Shown piece by piece: positions 37,147 through 37,279 of a stretch of DNA of 37,279 nucleotides (position 1 is the first letter of the stretch; every line of letters begins with the position of its first letter). The notes beneath the pieces were generated by a model. It made no database searches. It worked only from the letters and a program-made list of their open reading frames with translations, and had not been told where the DNA came from. The stretch comes from a virus, in IMG/VR virus record IMGVR_UViG_3300013126_000098, positions 1-37,279 of that record; one strand, 5' to 3'. The translations under genes and the position numbers were made by a program.

Positions 37147-37279
37147 ATGAAGCAAATTTTTAAATATCCAGGTGGCAAACGTAGAGAGATAAAGAACATT
37201 ATACCATACATTTCAAAAAAAACTGAACGTATAATTGAACCTTTTGCAGGTGCTGCAGTGTTATCATTATATGCTGAAA
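37147..37279 (+). CDS. dam: DNA adenine methylase, N-terminal fragment (runs off the window)
   Basis: 44 codons: an FKYPGGKRREIKNIIPYI start followed by IIEPFAGAAVLSL. FKYPGGK is the FxxPGGK/AGGK motif I of D12-class Dam methylases and EPFAGAA is their SAM-binding loop (usually EPFxGGG/A). The enzyme methylates adenine in short DNA sites, in phages usually to evade restriction or to time packaging. The rest lies beyond the edge; the matching C-terminus is probably at 1-129. A TGGAG site precedes the ATG. Confidence 0.85.
   Translation, partial: MKQIFKYPGGKRREIKNIIPYISKKTERIIEPFAGAAVLSLYAE

Noticed and set aside
1-37279. Terminal repeat or direct circular overlap between the window ends
   Set aside because: I see no identical sequence at the two ends, and a direct join breaks the dam frame.

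Overview
This window looks like most of the genome of a virulent, AT-rich tailed phage with siphovirus-type (long, flexible tail) morphogenesis genes. Every gene I can support is on the + strand. The order is terminase, portal, scaffold, capsid, connectors, tail tube, frameshifting tail chaperone, tape measure, tail tip, fibres. I see no integrase, repressor, tRNA or CRISPR array. The tail tip is of the gene-transfer-agent (GTA)/lambda type: a DUF2163-like hub, an NlpC/P60 peptidase and a hub-tip protein. With sigma70-like promoters (TTTACA, 16-17 bp, TATAAT/TAAAAT) and GGAG-type ribosome sites, this suggests a Gram-negative host. The host itself cannot be named from the sequence.

Layout. 1-904: the tail end of a DNA adenine methylase (Dam) and two small genes. 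927-2683: small and large terminase. 2693-6853: portal, an HK97-gp10-like protein, scaffold, an N4-gp56-type major capsid protein with a terminator after it, and head-tail connectors. 6850-11940: a block of virion-surface/fibre-like genes that interrupts the connector cluster. 11937-14336: neck, tail completion, tail terminator and tail tube, closed by a second terminator. 14410-18690: G/GT tail chaperones with a textbook -1 slippery site, tape measure, distal tail and hub proteins. 18703-24198: holin-like protein, a repeat element, P60 peptidase, and a hub-tip protein apparently split in two by a beta-propeller gene. 24210-29906: two repeat-rich tail fibres. 29955-30494: a gene whose ribosome site lies in a 15-bp hairpin. 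30495-33764: early genes, several behind near-identical promoter cassettes. 33765-36898: structured non-coding DNA, a minimal polymerase-like gene and two unknown genes. 36899-37279: another structured region and the start of a dam-type methylase.

The window ends inside the N-terminus of a Dam-like gene and begins with what looks like the C-terminus of one. The simplest reading is a circular (or circularly permuted) genome opened inside dam with roughly 0.5 kb missing.

The most unusual content is non-coding. (1) A ~190-bp element occurs twice (18985-19171 and 35339-35528), and its central 29-bp hairpin appears to be inverted between copies. (2) A promoter-driven ~210-nt segment (33878-34088), dense in long complementary arms, lies directly upstream of the polymerase-like gene. 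(3) A second structured region before dam (36894-37115) has two mutually exclusive hairpins. (4) Three to four duplicated early-promoter cassettes carry an inverted repeat overlapping the -35 box. All base-pairing was worked out by eye, without folding software.
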